Shown here: positions 15,344 to 23,370 of the stretch, piece by piece
How the letters are laid out: each line of letters begins with the position of its first letter
How positions within the stretch are numbered: the stretch's first letter is position 1
NCBI GenBank assembly: GCA_947476675.1
Contig: CANJRL010000011.1
Location: 1 to 39,128 of the forward strand
DNA: 39,128 nucleotides
Reading direction: 5' to 3'
Origin: Phycisphaerales bacterium
GTDB lineage: Bacteria; Planctomycetota; Phycisphaerae; Phycisphaerales; UBA1924
Position numbers and translations under genes: made by a program
The notes under the pieces: generated by a model
The model's database searches: none
Told to the model about the DNA's origin: nothing
What the model saw: only the letters and a program-made list of their open reading frames with translations

Positions 15344-17500
15344 CTACTCCCGCTCGCGCGTGGGGCTGCCGTCGCCGGTTCCCCGCGAGGTCGGCGACAT
15401 GGGGCTGGTGGCGATGAGCGAGGCTCGGGCCCGGGATGCGTTGTCCGCTCGGGCGGGGTCGGCGAGCCACTCCGGGCCGCAGAGACGCTCGAGGCGCGTG
15501 AGGGCGAGGGCGCGCAGGAGCGAACCGTCGGCTGCCGCCCCGAGTGCCGCCTGCGCCGCTTCGAGCCGAGCCGCCACCTCGCGGGCCCGGGCCTTTGTCT
15601 CGGATGTTGGGGGCGAATTGATCAGCGCGTTGGCCTCGGCGCACGCGGCGAGCATCGAAGCCACGCCCCCGAGCGTGGGGCCGAGTTCCTCCGGGGGCCA
15701 CGCGCCTCGCAGGTCCGCGAGCAGCGCGAGGGCCTCGTCCGCGTCCCCGGCGCTGACCAGCCACCTGGCGAGTTCGAGGCTCCAGATCGCGGCGGCGGGA
15801 GACCGCGGCCCTTCGGCGCGGCTGGCGTCGAGGTTCCGCCTCGCGATCCGGATGTTTCGTTCGACGAACTGCGCTGTGTATTCCGGCGCCGTGGCCGGCC
15901 CGAGGAACATGTTGGAATACACCTGGGTCACGCCCAGCGACGCGCCCTCCCAGCCCTCGCGCACCAGCCTCCGGTACTGTTCCAGCATGGCTCGGTTCGA
16001 TTCTCTGATGATCCCCTGTATCCGGTCCTGCTCCTCGGCGCGGGCGCGGGCAACCACGGCCCTGGCCTGGAGCGTGACGTACACCGCTGCGGCGGCGGCG
16101 ATGGCGAGGGCGGCCGCGACGATTGAAGCCGCGGTCAGGGGGCTGCGTCTGGCCCACAGCCACGCGGCCCGAGCGGCGCTGGTGCGACGCCACCGGAGCG
16201 GCTGGCGGAGCCGCCAGGCTTCGAGATCGTCGGCGAACTGGGCCGCGGCGGCGTAACGCTCGGCGCGGCGCGCCGAGGTAGCGCGGGCGCAGATGGCGTG
16301 GAGGTCCCGGCCGATGCGGGGCGCCGCCGAACGAAGCCGCTCGCCGAGTGATTCGGCCTTGGGCTGGGTGTGGCGGCGGACGACCTCCTCGGGCGTCGCG
16401 CCGTTGGGCAGGTCGCCGGTGAGCAGCCAGAAGAGGACGCCGCCGAGCGCGTAGACGTCCGACGCGGGGGTTGCCCCGTCGTCCTCGCCCCGGAACTGCT
16501 CCGGGGCGATGAAGCCCAGCGCGCCCCTGGGGCGCGACGAGCCGCGGCCCATGGCCTCGCCCGGGTCGGAGACGGCGATGCCGAAGTCGATCACCTTGGG
16601 CGTGCCGTCGCGGGTGATCATGATGTTCGAGGGCTTGAGGTCGCAGTGGGTCAGGCCCGCGGCGTGGGCGGCCTGGACGCCGCGCGCCGCCTGCTCGACG
16701 AGGCGGGCGGCCTCGCGTTGCGGCAGGGGGAGCGTCCGCGTGCGCGCCCACCTCGCGAGGTCGATGCCGTCGACGAACTCATAGACGATGAACTCATCGC
16801 CCTCGCTCGTGGCCCCGTACTGGAGCACCTTGGCGACGTTCGGGTGGTCCACACGCCGCGCCCGGGCCGCCTCCCGCATCAGCCGCCTCCCCGGCTCGGC
16901 GCCCGCGACCCCCGGGCGCAGCATCTTGATCGCGACGAGCGCTTCGTGGTCGCCCTCCGACAGCATCCGGTCCCGCGCCAGCACCACCTCGCCGAACGAG
17001 CCCTGTCCGAGCACGCGCAGCAGGTCATATTGCGGGGCCCCGTCCTCGGCCAGCGGGCCGAACGGCCTCGGGAACTCGCCGGAGAGGCGGCTCGTGGGGG
17101 CGGAGGAGAGGTCGGTCGTCAGCATCGCGGCGTTGAGTGCCGCGGCGTCGCGGATCGCGGCCTCCAGGTGCGGGAACTGTCGCGTCAGCCGCTCGACCGC
17201 CCCGCCGGACTGCCGCCGGACCCCCACGAGCGAGCGGAGCACCATGTCGATCGACGCGTCGAGCGACACCGGCTTGTCCGAGAGCGACGGCATGGCGCGG
17301 AGGTAGTCGCCGAGGTCAAGCCGCTCACCCTGGGCGATCCGCTCGCGGGCATCGTGCTCGATAGCCTCCGCGAGCGTCTCGTCGTCGAGCGCGGCGCAGG
17401 CGGCGAGGAAGTCCCCCAAGGCCCCGCGCCCCGGCCCGGGAGGCGGTCCTCGTTCGGGGCCTGTCGGCCCGGTGCGCGCTGGGCGGCGTCCGTCGCTCAT
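15344..17500 (-). CDS. Membrane Ser/Thr protein kinase
   Basis: Hanks-type kinase. A ~155-residue N-terminal region precedes the kinase domain (about 157-430), which shows the glycine loop LGQGSFGEVVLA, Lys192 in VAIKML, Glu210, catalytic loop HCDLKPSNIM (285-294), DFG at 305-307, and GALGFIAPEQF. The residue before the catalytic Asp is Cys instead of Arg (HCD), a non-RD kinase, often less dependent on activation-loop phosphorylation. One membrane helix lies at about 455-477, followed by a helical extracytoplasmic part of ~240 residues without a recognised sensor motif. It starts 6 bases after the sigma-factor gene, forming an ECF sigma/kinase pair as is common in planctomycetes; the kinase probably controls the sigma factor (inference). 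Confidence 0.92.
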   Translation of the reverse strand: MSDGRRPARTGPTGPERGPPPGPGRGALGDFLAACAALDDETLAEAIEHDARERIAQGERLDLGDYLRAMPSLSDKPVSLDASIDMVLRSLVGVRRQSGGAVERLTRQFPHLEAAIRDAAALNAAMLTTDLSSAPTSRLSGEFPRPFGPLAEDGAPQYDLLRVLGQGSFGEVVLARDRMLSEGDHEALVAIKMLRPGVAGAEPGRRLMREAARARRVDHPNVAKVLQYGATSEGDEFIVYEFVDGIDLARWARTRTLPLPQREAARLVEQAARGVQAAHAAGLTHCDLKPSNIMITRDGTPKVIDFGIAVSDPGEAMGRGSSRPRGALGFIAPEQFRGEDDGATPASDVYALGGVLFWLLTGDLPNGATPEEVVRRHTQPKAESLGERLRSAAPRIGRDLHAICARATSARRAERYAAAAQFADDLEAWRLRQPLRWRRTSAARAAWLWARRSPLTAASIVAAALAIAAAAAVYVTLQARAVVARARAEEQDRIQGIIRESNRAMLEQYRRLVREGWEGASLGVTQVYSNMFLGPATAPEYTAQFVERNIRIARRNLDASRAEGPRSPAAAIWSLELARWLVSAGDADEALALLADLRGAWPPEELGPTLGGVASMLAACAEANALINSPPTSETKARAREVAARLEAAQAALGAAADGSLLRALALTRLERLCGPEWLADPARADNASRARASLIATSPMSPTSRGTGDGSPTRERE

Positions 17501-17506
17501 GCGCGC

Positions 17507-18142
17507 TCAGCGACGCAGCCGCGACCCGATCCTCGCCCGCATGCGCTCCCACCGCTTGCGGACCGCCGCGGCGGACATCTTGATCTCTTCCGCGATCTGC
17601 GCGTGCGTGCGGCCGGAGAGCCAGTGCCAGAGGATCTGCCGCTCGACGTCGCTCTCGAGCGACTCGAAGGCGCGGGTGAGGATCGAATCGGCGGTGAGGC
17701 CGGCGAGGGGCGCCGCGACCCCCGCCGACGCCGCGTCGCGATCTCGTGCGTGCATCTCCCCGAGCGACTCGGCGCGGGACAGACGCCTCATGACCCGGAC
17801 CTTGTCGGCGACCGCGGCGTCGGAGATTCGAGTGACGAGGGTGAGCAGCTCGGACTCGCTGGACGCGCGGATGGCGTGGCCGCACATGTAGCGGTCGAGC
17901 CTGCGCATCACCGTGGAGAGCATCTCGTCCGATTCCACCAGCACACGGAGCCTCCGGCTGAGCTGCCCGCGGAGGCGACGGCGAAGAAACGGGCCGTAGG
18001 CGAGAACGAACGCGGCTGCGGCGGCTCGATCGCCGCCGCTCACGCTCCGGGCGATGGTCGCGAGATCCGACGCGCGGGATACCCCGCGGGGCGCATCCCC
18101 GGCCGCGGCAACCCCGCCACCGCTGATTGAGTCAACCGTCAC
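17507..18142 (-). CDS. ECF-like RNA polymerase sigma factor
   Basis: Sigma-70 family factor of the planctomycete ECF-like type. A region-2-like part (RRLRGQLSRRLRVLVESDEMLSTVMRRLDRYM) is followed by region 4 with a helix-turn-helix (LSGRTHAQIAEEIKMSAAAV then RKRWERMRARI) at the C-terminus. The frame is open to 18406, but the upstream part is Arg-rich and overlaps the divergent gene; GTG 18142 gives 211 residues. It is followed after 6 bases by the kinase gene, and 89 bases separate it from the divergent small secreted protein, so a shared promoter region probably lies at 18143-18231. Confidence 0.85.
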   Translation of the reverse strand: MTVDSISGGGVAAAGDAPRGVSRASDLATIARSVSGGDRAAAAAFVLAYGPFLRRRLRGQLSRRLRVLVESDEMLSTVMRRLDRYMCGHAIRASSESELLTLVTRISDAAVADKVRVMRRLSRAESLGEMHARDRDAASAGVAAPLAGLTADSILTRAFESLESDVERQILWHWLSGRTHAQIAEEIKMSAAAVRKRWERMRARIGSRLRR

Positions 18143-18231
18143 AAGCCGCCCTCGAGACGCGACAGGTGTTGCGCTGGCCGCGCCGCGGCGTCGCGGGCGA
18201 TGCAGCGAACTCTCACGACGGAGCGTACCAC

Positions 18232-18615
18232 ATGAACCAGCGTCCTGGCGCGGTTTTCCTGCGCGCATGCGCCATCGCGGCCCTGGCGATCGCAACAGAC
18301 CATCACGTCCGAGCCTCGCTTGCCGAGCCTCCCGAGCGCGCCCAGGCGGAGGCAACGGCGATGGTCCCCGGCAACGACGTCGACTGTGCGATGCTCGAGA
18401 TGGCATACCTCGACTGCGTGCTCAGCGGGGGCGGGAACAAGTGCGTGCCTCCCCCGCCCGAATGCCGCAGTGGGACCCCGGCCAACCCGCTCACCGGGTT
18501 TGCCGACTCGGCTGCCGTGGTGCGATTCGCGGAGGAAGCGGCAGCGTGGAACCCGGGCGCGAGCCGCGATGCCGTCACCGAGGGCATCGTCCGCTGGCTG
18601 AGCCCCCTCCTGTAG
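18232..18615 (+). CDS. Small secreted Cys-containing protein
   Basis: A 127-residue protein of unknown family. The ATG at 18232 begins a hydrophobic leader (AVFLRACAIAALAIA), probably a signal peptide, though there is no clean cleavage motif. The mature part holds four Cys (CAMLEMAYLDC ... CVPPPPEC), which suggests two disulfides, and ends in an amphipathic helix (GIVRWLSPLL). Divergent from the ECF sigma gene, hence a candidate for its control (inference from position only). Codon use is GC-biased at third positions, supporting that it is real. Confidence 0.55.
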   Translation: MNQRPGAVFLRACAIAALAIATDHHVRASLAEPPERAQAEATAMVPGNDVDCAMLEMAYLDCVLSGGGNKCVPPPPECRSGTPANPLTGFADSAAVVRFAEEAAAWNPGASRDAVTEGIVRWLSPLL

Positions 18616-18733
18616 CGCGGCACTAACTATCGGACGGGTCCGTTCGCAACCACGCATCCAATGCCGAAATCACGTCACGAACCCTGCCCCACACTCGACT
18701 GATCAAACAAGGTTCCCGCCAAGACTGCGGGGG

Positions 18734-18763
18734 GCGGAGGATGGGGGGCGCCCCGTCCTCCGC
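18734..18763. repeat. Inverted repeat, 8-bp stem with GC-rich core
   Basis: GCGGAGGA and TCCTCCGC flank a 14-base core that contains GGGGCGCCCC, itself a palindrome. A hairpin is likely. No T run follows on either strand, so terminator function is uncertain. The rest of 18616-18875 shows no gene. Confidence 0.5.
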
Positions 18764-18875
18764 GATTTAGGAATATCCCCGGTCCATCGTGCGCGGGTCG
18801 CCCGACGCGGAGACGGCTGTGGTCGGGGCCGCGTCGGCGAGACAACAAACCCAAAGAAAAATTCTTGGATGGACG

Positions 18876-19412
18876 TCACGTCGCATCCCCGGGAAACGAC
18901 CGATCCCGGGCGGCGCCGTGATTTTGATTGCAATCCGACCCGCGCTGCGTTCGGTGCGCCGGGTGGGCTCGGCCAAAGCCGGGCCCATGCCCTTTGATGC
19001 CGCGGCGTTCTCTGTTCTGTCGCGGGGTCTCGTCGCCCGCCGGGGCGGACCCGTCGCGAAGCGAGCGCGTCTGCTCTTGCAGATTGACCACCGCGTACAG
19101 CCCCCGCATGGACGCGCCGGCGTGCGTCACGCGCCCGCTCGCGTGCACGGATCTGGCAACCCGGATCGGCTCCCCCTCGACCCACGCCGGGCGCCCCAGG
19201 ACCGCGATCGAATCCTTCTCCGAGATGCTCATCCCGGCGTCCTCAAGGCGACGCTTCGGCCCGAGCGACCCGATCGCATCTCCACCCTGCTCGTACCGCA
19301 CCCTCGCAAGCAGGGCCTGCTCGCCCGCGCCCGGCGACACGGTCTTGGTGTCGACCGCGATGCCCTTGCGCCACAGCAAACCCCGATCCGCGGACACCGC
19401 CACGTGGTACAC
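18876..19412 (-). CDS. Unrecognised protein, possibly 5'-truncated
   Basis: A minus-strand frame with strongly GC-biased third codon positions over about 150 codons, which supports true coding. The visible part reads VAVSADRGLLWRKGIAVDTK, then PGAGEQALLARVRYEQGG, RPAWVEGEPIRVARSVHA and MRGLYAVVNLQEQ. Upstream of the only GTG (19412) the same frame keeps a protein-like stretch (TNDLFTVGAAVGVYHV) back to a TGA at 19488-19490 without a good start codon. This suggests a lost 5' end, a frameshift, or a CTG-type start. The last ~60 residues look less protein-like. No family recognised. Low confidence. Confidence 0.4.
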   Translation of the reverse strand: MYHVAVSADRGLLWRKGIAVDTKTVSPGAGEQALLARVRYEQGGDAIGSLGPKRRLEDAGMSISEKDSIAVLGRPAWVEGEPIRVARSVHASGRVTHAGASMRGLYAVVNLQEQTRSLRDGSAPAGDETPRQNRERRGIKGHGPGFGRAHPAHRTQRGSDCNQNHGAARDRSFPGDAT

Positions 19413-19487
19413 GCCGACAGCCGCACCGACCGTGAACAGGTCATTGGTAGCACATGAGCAGCGCTCAACCCCGCGCCGGACCGGCCC

Positions 19488-20888
19488 TCACACCTCGATC
19501 GTGTCCCCGTATTCCGGGGTCGCGGCCTCGATGCCCCACCGATCGGCGATCTTCTTGGCCAGCGCCCCGCGCTGGCGGTCTTCGCCGTGGTTCAGCATCA
19601 CCCGCGGCCTGGCCTGCATCAGCGGCTCGGCCCACCACAGCAGGTCGGTCTGGCCGGCGTGGGCGCTGAAGCCGCCGAGCGTGTGGATCTCCGCCCGGAC
19701 CGGCACCGTCTGCCCCATGATGCGCACGCTCGGCGCGCCGTCGACGAGCCGCCGGCCCAGCGACCCCACGGCCTGGTAGCCCGCGATCACCACGTGCACG
19801 CCTCGCTTCCACAGGTTGTGCTTGAGGTGGTGCAGGATCCGCCCGCCCGTGCACATCCCGGACGCCGCGATGACCGCCGCCGCCCCCTCCAGCGTGTTGA
19901 TCGCCTTGCTCTCATCGCTGGTGCAGGTGAAGTGCACGTCGGGGATGGCCCCCGGCGCTCGCAGGAACGCGATCACCGCCTGGGCCTCGGCTTCGATCTC
20001 CTCGCCGTGCTTGCCGTACACCTCCGTCGCCCGGATGGCCATCGGGCTGTCGAGGTATGCCGGGAAGCGCGGCACGCGCCCGCGCATGCCCAGTTCGCCG
20101 AGGTGGAAGAGCAGTTGCTGGCTCCGACCGACGGCGAACGCCGGCATGAGCACCTTCTCCTTCTCCCAGACGGCACGCTTCACGATGCCCTCGAACTCCG
20201 CCACGGTGTCCGCCAGGGAGCGGTGGTCGCGGTCGCCGTAGGTGGATTCGAGGATGACAAGATCGGCGCGGGCCAGCCGCTCGGCGTCGCGGAGCAGAGG
20301 CAGGCCTCGCGGGCCGAGGTCGCCGGAGAAGACGATCACCTTCTCCGCGCCCCCGTCGCGGACGGTCATCTCCACGCTGGCGGCGCCGAGGATGTGCCCC
20401 GAGTTGACGAGCCTGATCTCGACGCCCGGGGCGATCTCGCGGCGCTGATTGAACTCCAGCGGGGCGAGCATCGGGAGGAGGCGCTCGACGTCCGCCTCGG
20501 TATAGAGCGGCGGCGGCGGCACGCCGTCCTCCGGCTCGCCTCTCGACGTGTGCCTGATCTGGCGCTCCACCTCCGATTCCTGCAGGTTCGCCGAGTCGCG
20601 CAGCATGATGTCGCTGAGGTCGATCGTCGCCGGCGTCGCCCAGACCTTGCCCGTGTACCCGAGTCGCGGGAGCATCGGCATGCGGCCCGCGTGGTCCATG
20701 TGGGCGTGGGTGAGCACCGCCGCGTCGAGCCGGGGCGGATCGATCGGCGGGATCAGCCGGTTTCGCGCCTCCTCCTCGGCGCGGCCCTGGTGCAGCCCGA
20801 AGTCGATCAGGACCCGGGCTCTGTCGGTCTCCACGAGTGTGCACGATCCGGTCACCTCGCCAGCCGCGCCGAAGAAAGCGATTCTCAT
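19488..20888 (-). CDS. Metallo-beta-lactamase/beta-CASP RNase-like protein
   Basis: Member of the MBL-fold, beta-CASP group (YSH1/COG1236 type), probably an RNA-processing exo- or endonuclease acting in the cytoplasm. The metal-binding motif HAHMDH sits at residues 61-66, followed by SGHILGAASVEM, FSGDLG, ESTYGDRDH, the beta-CASP signature SGMCTGGRILHHLKHNL and a C-terminal GGFSAHAGQ. Length is 466 from ATG 20888; the longer frame from 20963 runs through a Pro/Arg-rich leader over the terminator of the neighbouring gene and was rejected. No membrane segment. Confidence 0.92.
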   Translation of the reverse strand: MRIAFFGAAGEVTGSCTLVETDRARVLIDFGLHQGRAEEEARNRLIPPIDPPRLDAAVLTHAHMDHAGRMPMLPRLGYTGKVWATPATIDLSDIMLRDSANLQESEVERQIRHTSRGEPEDGVPPPPLYTEADVERLLPMLAPLEFNQRREIAPGVEIRLVNSGHILGAASVEMTVRDGGAEKVIVFSGDLGPRGLPLLRDAERLARADLVILESTYGDRDHRSLADTVAEFEGIVKRAVWEKEKVLMPAFAVGRSQQLLFHLGELGMRGRVPRFPAYLDSPMAIRATEVYGKHGEEIEAEAQAVIAFLRAPGAIPDVHFTCTSDESKAINTLEGAAAVIAASGMCTGGRILHHLKHNLWKRGVHVVIAGYQAVGSLGRRLVDGAPSVRIMGQTVPVRAEIHTLGGFSAHAGQTDLLWWAEPLMQARPRVMLNHGEDRQRGALAKKIADRWGIEAATPEYGDTIEV

Positions 20889-20923
20889 GATGGGCAGCCT
20901 ACCCGGCCCCGGGGCGCGGAATG

Positions 20924-20950
20924 AAAAACGCCGACCCGCGAGGGTCGGCG
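20924..20950 (-). terminator. Rho-independent terminator of the dockerin-protein gene
   Basis: On the minus strand CGCCGACCC, a 4-base loop, GGGTCGGCG, then TTTTT. A perfect 9-bp stem with a T tract about 30 bases past the stop at 20982. Confidence 0.9.
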
Positions 20951-20981
20951 CGCGAGGGTGCACGCTCGGGGGCCGCGCAGA

Positions 20982-22460
20982 TCAGCCCGGGGTGTTCCGC
21001 CCGAAGTTGCCCAGGACGATGTTGAGATCGGCGAAGTTCACCGCGTTGTCGAGGTTGAGGTCGCCCTGAAGGCCGGGGCCGGTCAGGCCGAACTGGCCGA
21101 GGATGATGTTGAGGTCGGCGAAGTTGGTGACGCCGTCGCGGTTCACGTCGCCCCGCACGCCCACCGCGAGGTAGACGTCATAGACGTTGGACGACGGGTA
21201 GGTGACCGGGTCGGGCGCGGGGAGCGGAGCCTGAAGGCCGCCGAAGACGCGGCCCAGGAGTATCTCGTTGCGAGGCAGGCTGTCGATGAGCACCTGCCCC
21301 CGGTCATCGACGGGGATGTTGGGCCTCAGGACGAGCCTGGTGTTGGTGGTCGGGAGCAGCGCGCGGCCGATCACCTTCTCGCTGTTGGGGACCGGCACGC
21401 CGTTGGCATAGGTCGTCTCGGTCACGATGTCGACCCACGGCACCAGGAAGTCGTAATAGAACTGCTGGTACTGCTCGTCCCACACCTTGTAGGAGAGGCC
21501 GCCGAAGATCACGACGCGATTCGTCCCCGCCGACGCCGAGTAGAACGAGGCGCTCGCGGCCTCGTACTGATTGGTCGCCTGCAGATAGGTGTCGTGCACG
21601 GTCGCGACCGCGTCGTTGAGACCGATGGTGACCGGCTCCTCCCACGGCGCGGATGAGTTGAACACGCCGCCGTGCAGCACGACCGCCGGGGCATTGTTGA
21701 CGGTGATCGGCAGCGCGTTGAGGTCGCGGCGGTGGAGCCAGTACGGGTCGGTGAAGGTCTTGAACGGGACGGCGGGCGTGACCGACGAATCGTCGAAGAA
21801 CGCCACCGTGTTGCTGTAGATGTTGGTGAACGGGTCGACGCCCAGTTCGCCCAGGCCGTAGTCGCCGGTGAAGTTCGAGCCGCCCACCAGCGCCCATCGC
21901 TGCCCGCCGAGTTTCACGCCCACCGCGCCGGCGACCTGGGCCGCGGCGGAGGGCACGATGGTGAAAGCGGACTCTGGGACCGGCGTCCCGGCGCGGAGCG
22001 CGTCGCGCACGGCCGGGAGGTTGATGCGGAGCATGCTGGCCTTGGTCGTCCACCGGTTGCCGCCGTCGAGCGGGCCGTAGCCGCCGGGGATGATCAGGGT
22101 GTTGCCGATCTGGACGTGCGCAGCGCCGGTGTGCCGGAGCGCCTGGCGCACCGCCTGGGAGAGATGCGACACCCCGCCGGAGTAGCGGGTCTGCGAGGCC
22201 TGATCGACGAGGTAGATCTGATCGGAGTAGACGGAGAGGGGGAAGGCGACATCGCCACCGGATTGGGTCAGGGTGTGGAGGCCCTGCCCGCGGATCCCGC
22301 CGAAGAACAGGACCTGCTCGCCGAGTTCGCCGGCGGAGTAGGAATGCAGCGGAGTGAAGGGCTGTGTGCTGGCGGCGTAGCGGACCTTGAGGGGCTGCGC
22401 GATTCCGGACACGGACATCCCCAGAAGGAGACAGGCCGCAAGGGCAACCTTGAGCTTCAT
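20982..22460 (-). CDS. Secreted protein with two C-terminal dockerin-like repeats
   Basis: A 492-residue exported protein. Signal peptide MKLKVALAACLLLGMSVSG precedes the cleavage site near IAQ. The body (about 25-435) is rich in Gly, Tyr and Phe and contains repeated VLFFGG/VIFGG-type strands (LGEQVLFFGGIRGQ, RVVIFGGLSYK), which suggests a beta-propeller or Kelch-like fold, though this is a guess. The last ~55 residues hold two EF-hand-like dockerin repeats, GDVNRDGVTNFADLNIILGQFG and GDLNLDNAVNFADLNIVLGNFG in part, a common end of secreted Phycisphaerae proteins. Start ATG 22460 chosen because it directly begins the signal peptide. Function unknown; dockerin partner (cohesin) not in the window. 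Confidence 0.85.
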   Translation of the reverse strand: MKLKVALAACLLLGMSVSGIAQPLKVRYAASTQPFTPLHSYSAGELGEQVLFFGGIRGQGLHTLTQSGGDVAFPLSVYSDQIYLVDQASQTRYSGGVSHLSQAVRQALRHTGAAHVQIGNTLIIPGGYGPLDGGNRWTTKASMLRINLPAVRDALRAGTPVPESAFTIVPSAAAQVAGAVGVKLGGQRWALVGGSNFTGDYGLGELGVDPFTNIYSNTVAFFDDSSVTPAVPFKTFTDPYWLHRRDLNALPITVNNAPAVVLHGGVFNSSAPWEEPVTIGLNDAVATVHDTYLQATNQYEAASASFYSASAGTNRVVIFGGLSYKVWDEQYQQFYYDFLVPWVDIVTETTYANGVPVPNSEKVIGRALLPTTNTRLVLRPNIPVDDRGQVLIDSLPRNEILLGRVFGGLQAPLPAPDPVTYPSSNVYDVYLAVGVRGDVNRDGVTNFADLNIILGQFGLTGPGLQGDLNLDNAVNFADLNIVLGNFGRNTPG

Positions 22461-22820
22461 GTCGCAAACCCTTATGAGCCTCGGGCTTGCGCCGTTGGCG
22501 GGGTGAGGGGACCGGCGGCTGACGCTGGACGGCGGCGGCAACCGGCTTGATCGTCCAGTCTACCAGCCCACTGGGCCAAAGCCAGCGGTTTGTGGCTCCT
22601 GGGAGGCCAGATCGAGCGTTCGCGCGCGCACAATGGAGGGGCAAGCCGCGACGCAAAGGCCCGGTTTTCTCGGACGTTTTGCGGGGCGCCACTTGTGCGG
22701 CATTGCCGGGGACGGTACAACCCCTAGTGGCCTGACCGACAAAAGGGCCGATAATCGCCGGGCGAACTCGGCGGTCGGCGCCACGGATGGTCACGACGCC
22801 AGATTCATTGGAGCAAGCGC
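22461..22820. other. Divergent intergenic region before HU
   Basis: 360 bases between the divergent dockerin-protein and HU genes. No gene seen. It must contain promoters for both; one weak candidate is listed separately. Confidence 0.6.
22693..22721 (+). promoter_or_regulatory. Possible sigma-70-type promoter for the HU gene
   Basis: TTGTGC (22693-22698), a 17-base spacer, and TACAAC (22716-22721), about 100 bases upstream of the HU start. The match to consensus is partial, so this is a weak call. Confidence 0.25.
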
Positions 22821-23210
22821 ATGGCGAAGAAGATGTCGAAGAAGGTCGCGAAGAAGGCCGCCCCCAAGGCTGGGCCGAGTGCCGGACCGGTCAAGCTGGC
22901 CACCGCCGCCAAGCCGCGGAGCAAGGGCGAGTTCTACCGGGCCATCGCGGAGAACAGCGGGCTCTCGCGCCAGCAGGTGGCGCGGGTGTTCGAGGTGATG
23001 GTCGCCATCATGGAGAAGGACCTGAGCAAGTCCGGCCCCGGGATGGTCAACGTGCCGGGCATGATGCGGGTGATGGTCAAGCGGATGCCCGCCACCAAGG
23101 CGCGCGAGGGGATCAACCCCTTCACCAAGGAGCCCACCACGTTCAAGGCCAAGCCGGCCCGCAACGTCGTCAAGGTCCGCGCCCTCAAGGGCCTCAAGGC
23201 CCTTGTCTGA
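22821..23210 (+). CDS. HU-family DNA-binding protein with Lys-rich N-terminal tail
   Basis: Nucleoid-associated histone-like protein. Residues 1-33 are a Lys/Ala/Pro-rich extension (KKMSKKVAKKAAPKAG), then the HU/IHF fold with helices SKGEFYRAIAENSGLSRQQV and FEVMVAIMEKDL and the beta-arm region ending NPFTKEPTTFKAKPARNVV. Length of 129 exceeds the usual ~90 because of the tail, a pattern found in some planctomycete and actinobacterial HU proteins. The tail may add nonspecific DNA contacts (inference). RBS GGAG lies 9 bases before ATG 22821. A strong terminator follows, so it is monocistronic. Confidence 0.93.
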   Translation: MAKKMSKKVAKKAAPKAGPSAGPVKLATAAKPRSKGEFYRAIAENSGLSRQQVARVFEVMVAIMEKDLSKSGPGMVNVPGMMRVMVKRMPATKAREGINPFTKEPTTFKAKPARNVVKVRALKGLKALV

Positions 23211-23273
23211 TCGATCTGTCCCGTCTCCCGGCGCTCGGCGCGGAGGCGCGCCGGAGCGCCGCATGTCTCCGAG

Positions 23274-23302
23274 AGGCCCGCCGCGCGAACCGCGGCGGGC
23301 CT
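23274..23302 (+). terminator. Rho-independent terminator after HU
   Basis: AGGCCCGCCGCG, a 5-base loop CGAAC, CGCGGCGGGCCT: a perfect 12-bp stem, followed by TGTGCGTTTT. About 65 bases past the HU stop. Confidence 0.85.
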
Positions 23303-23370
23303 TGTGCGTTTTGCGCAGGGAGCGGCCGCGGTCCGCCGCTCCGTATCCTGAGTCTTTCACGCGACCACGC

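Noticed and set aside
16370-18130. 586-residue plus-strand ORF over the kinase/sigma genes
   Set aside because: Antisense of two genes with clear kinase and sigma motifs; the plus-strand translation has no family features.
18734-18763. Transcription terminator
   Set aside because: The hairpin lacks a T tract on either strand; kept only as an inverted repeat.
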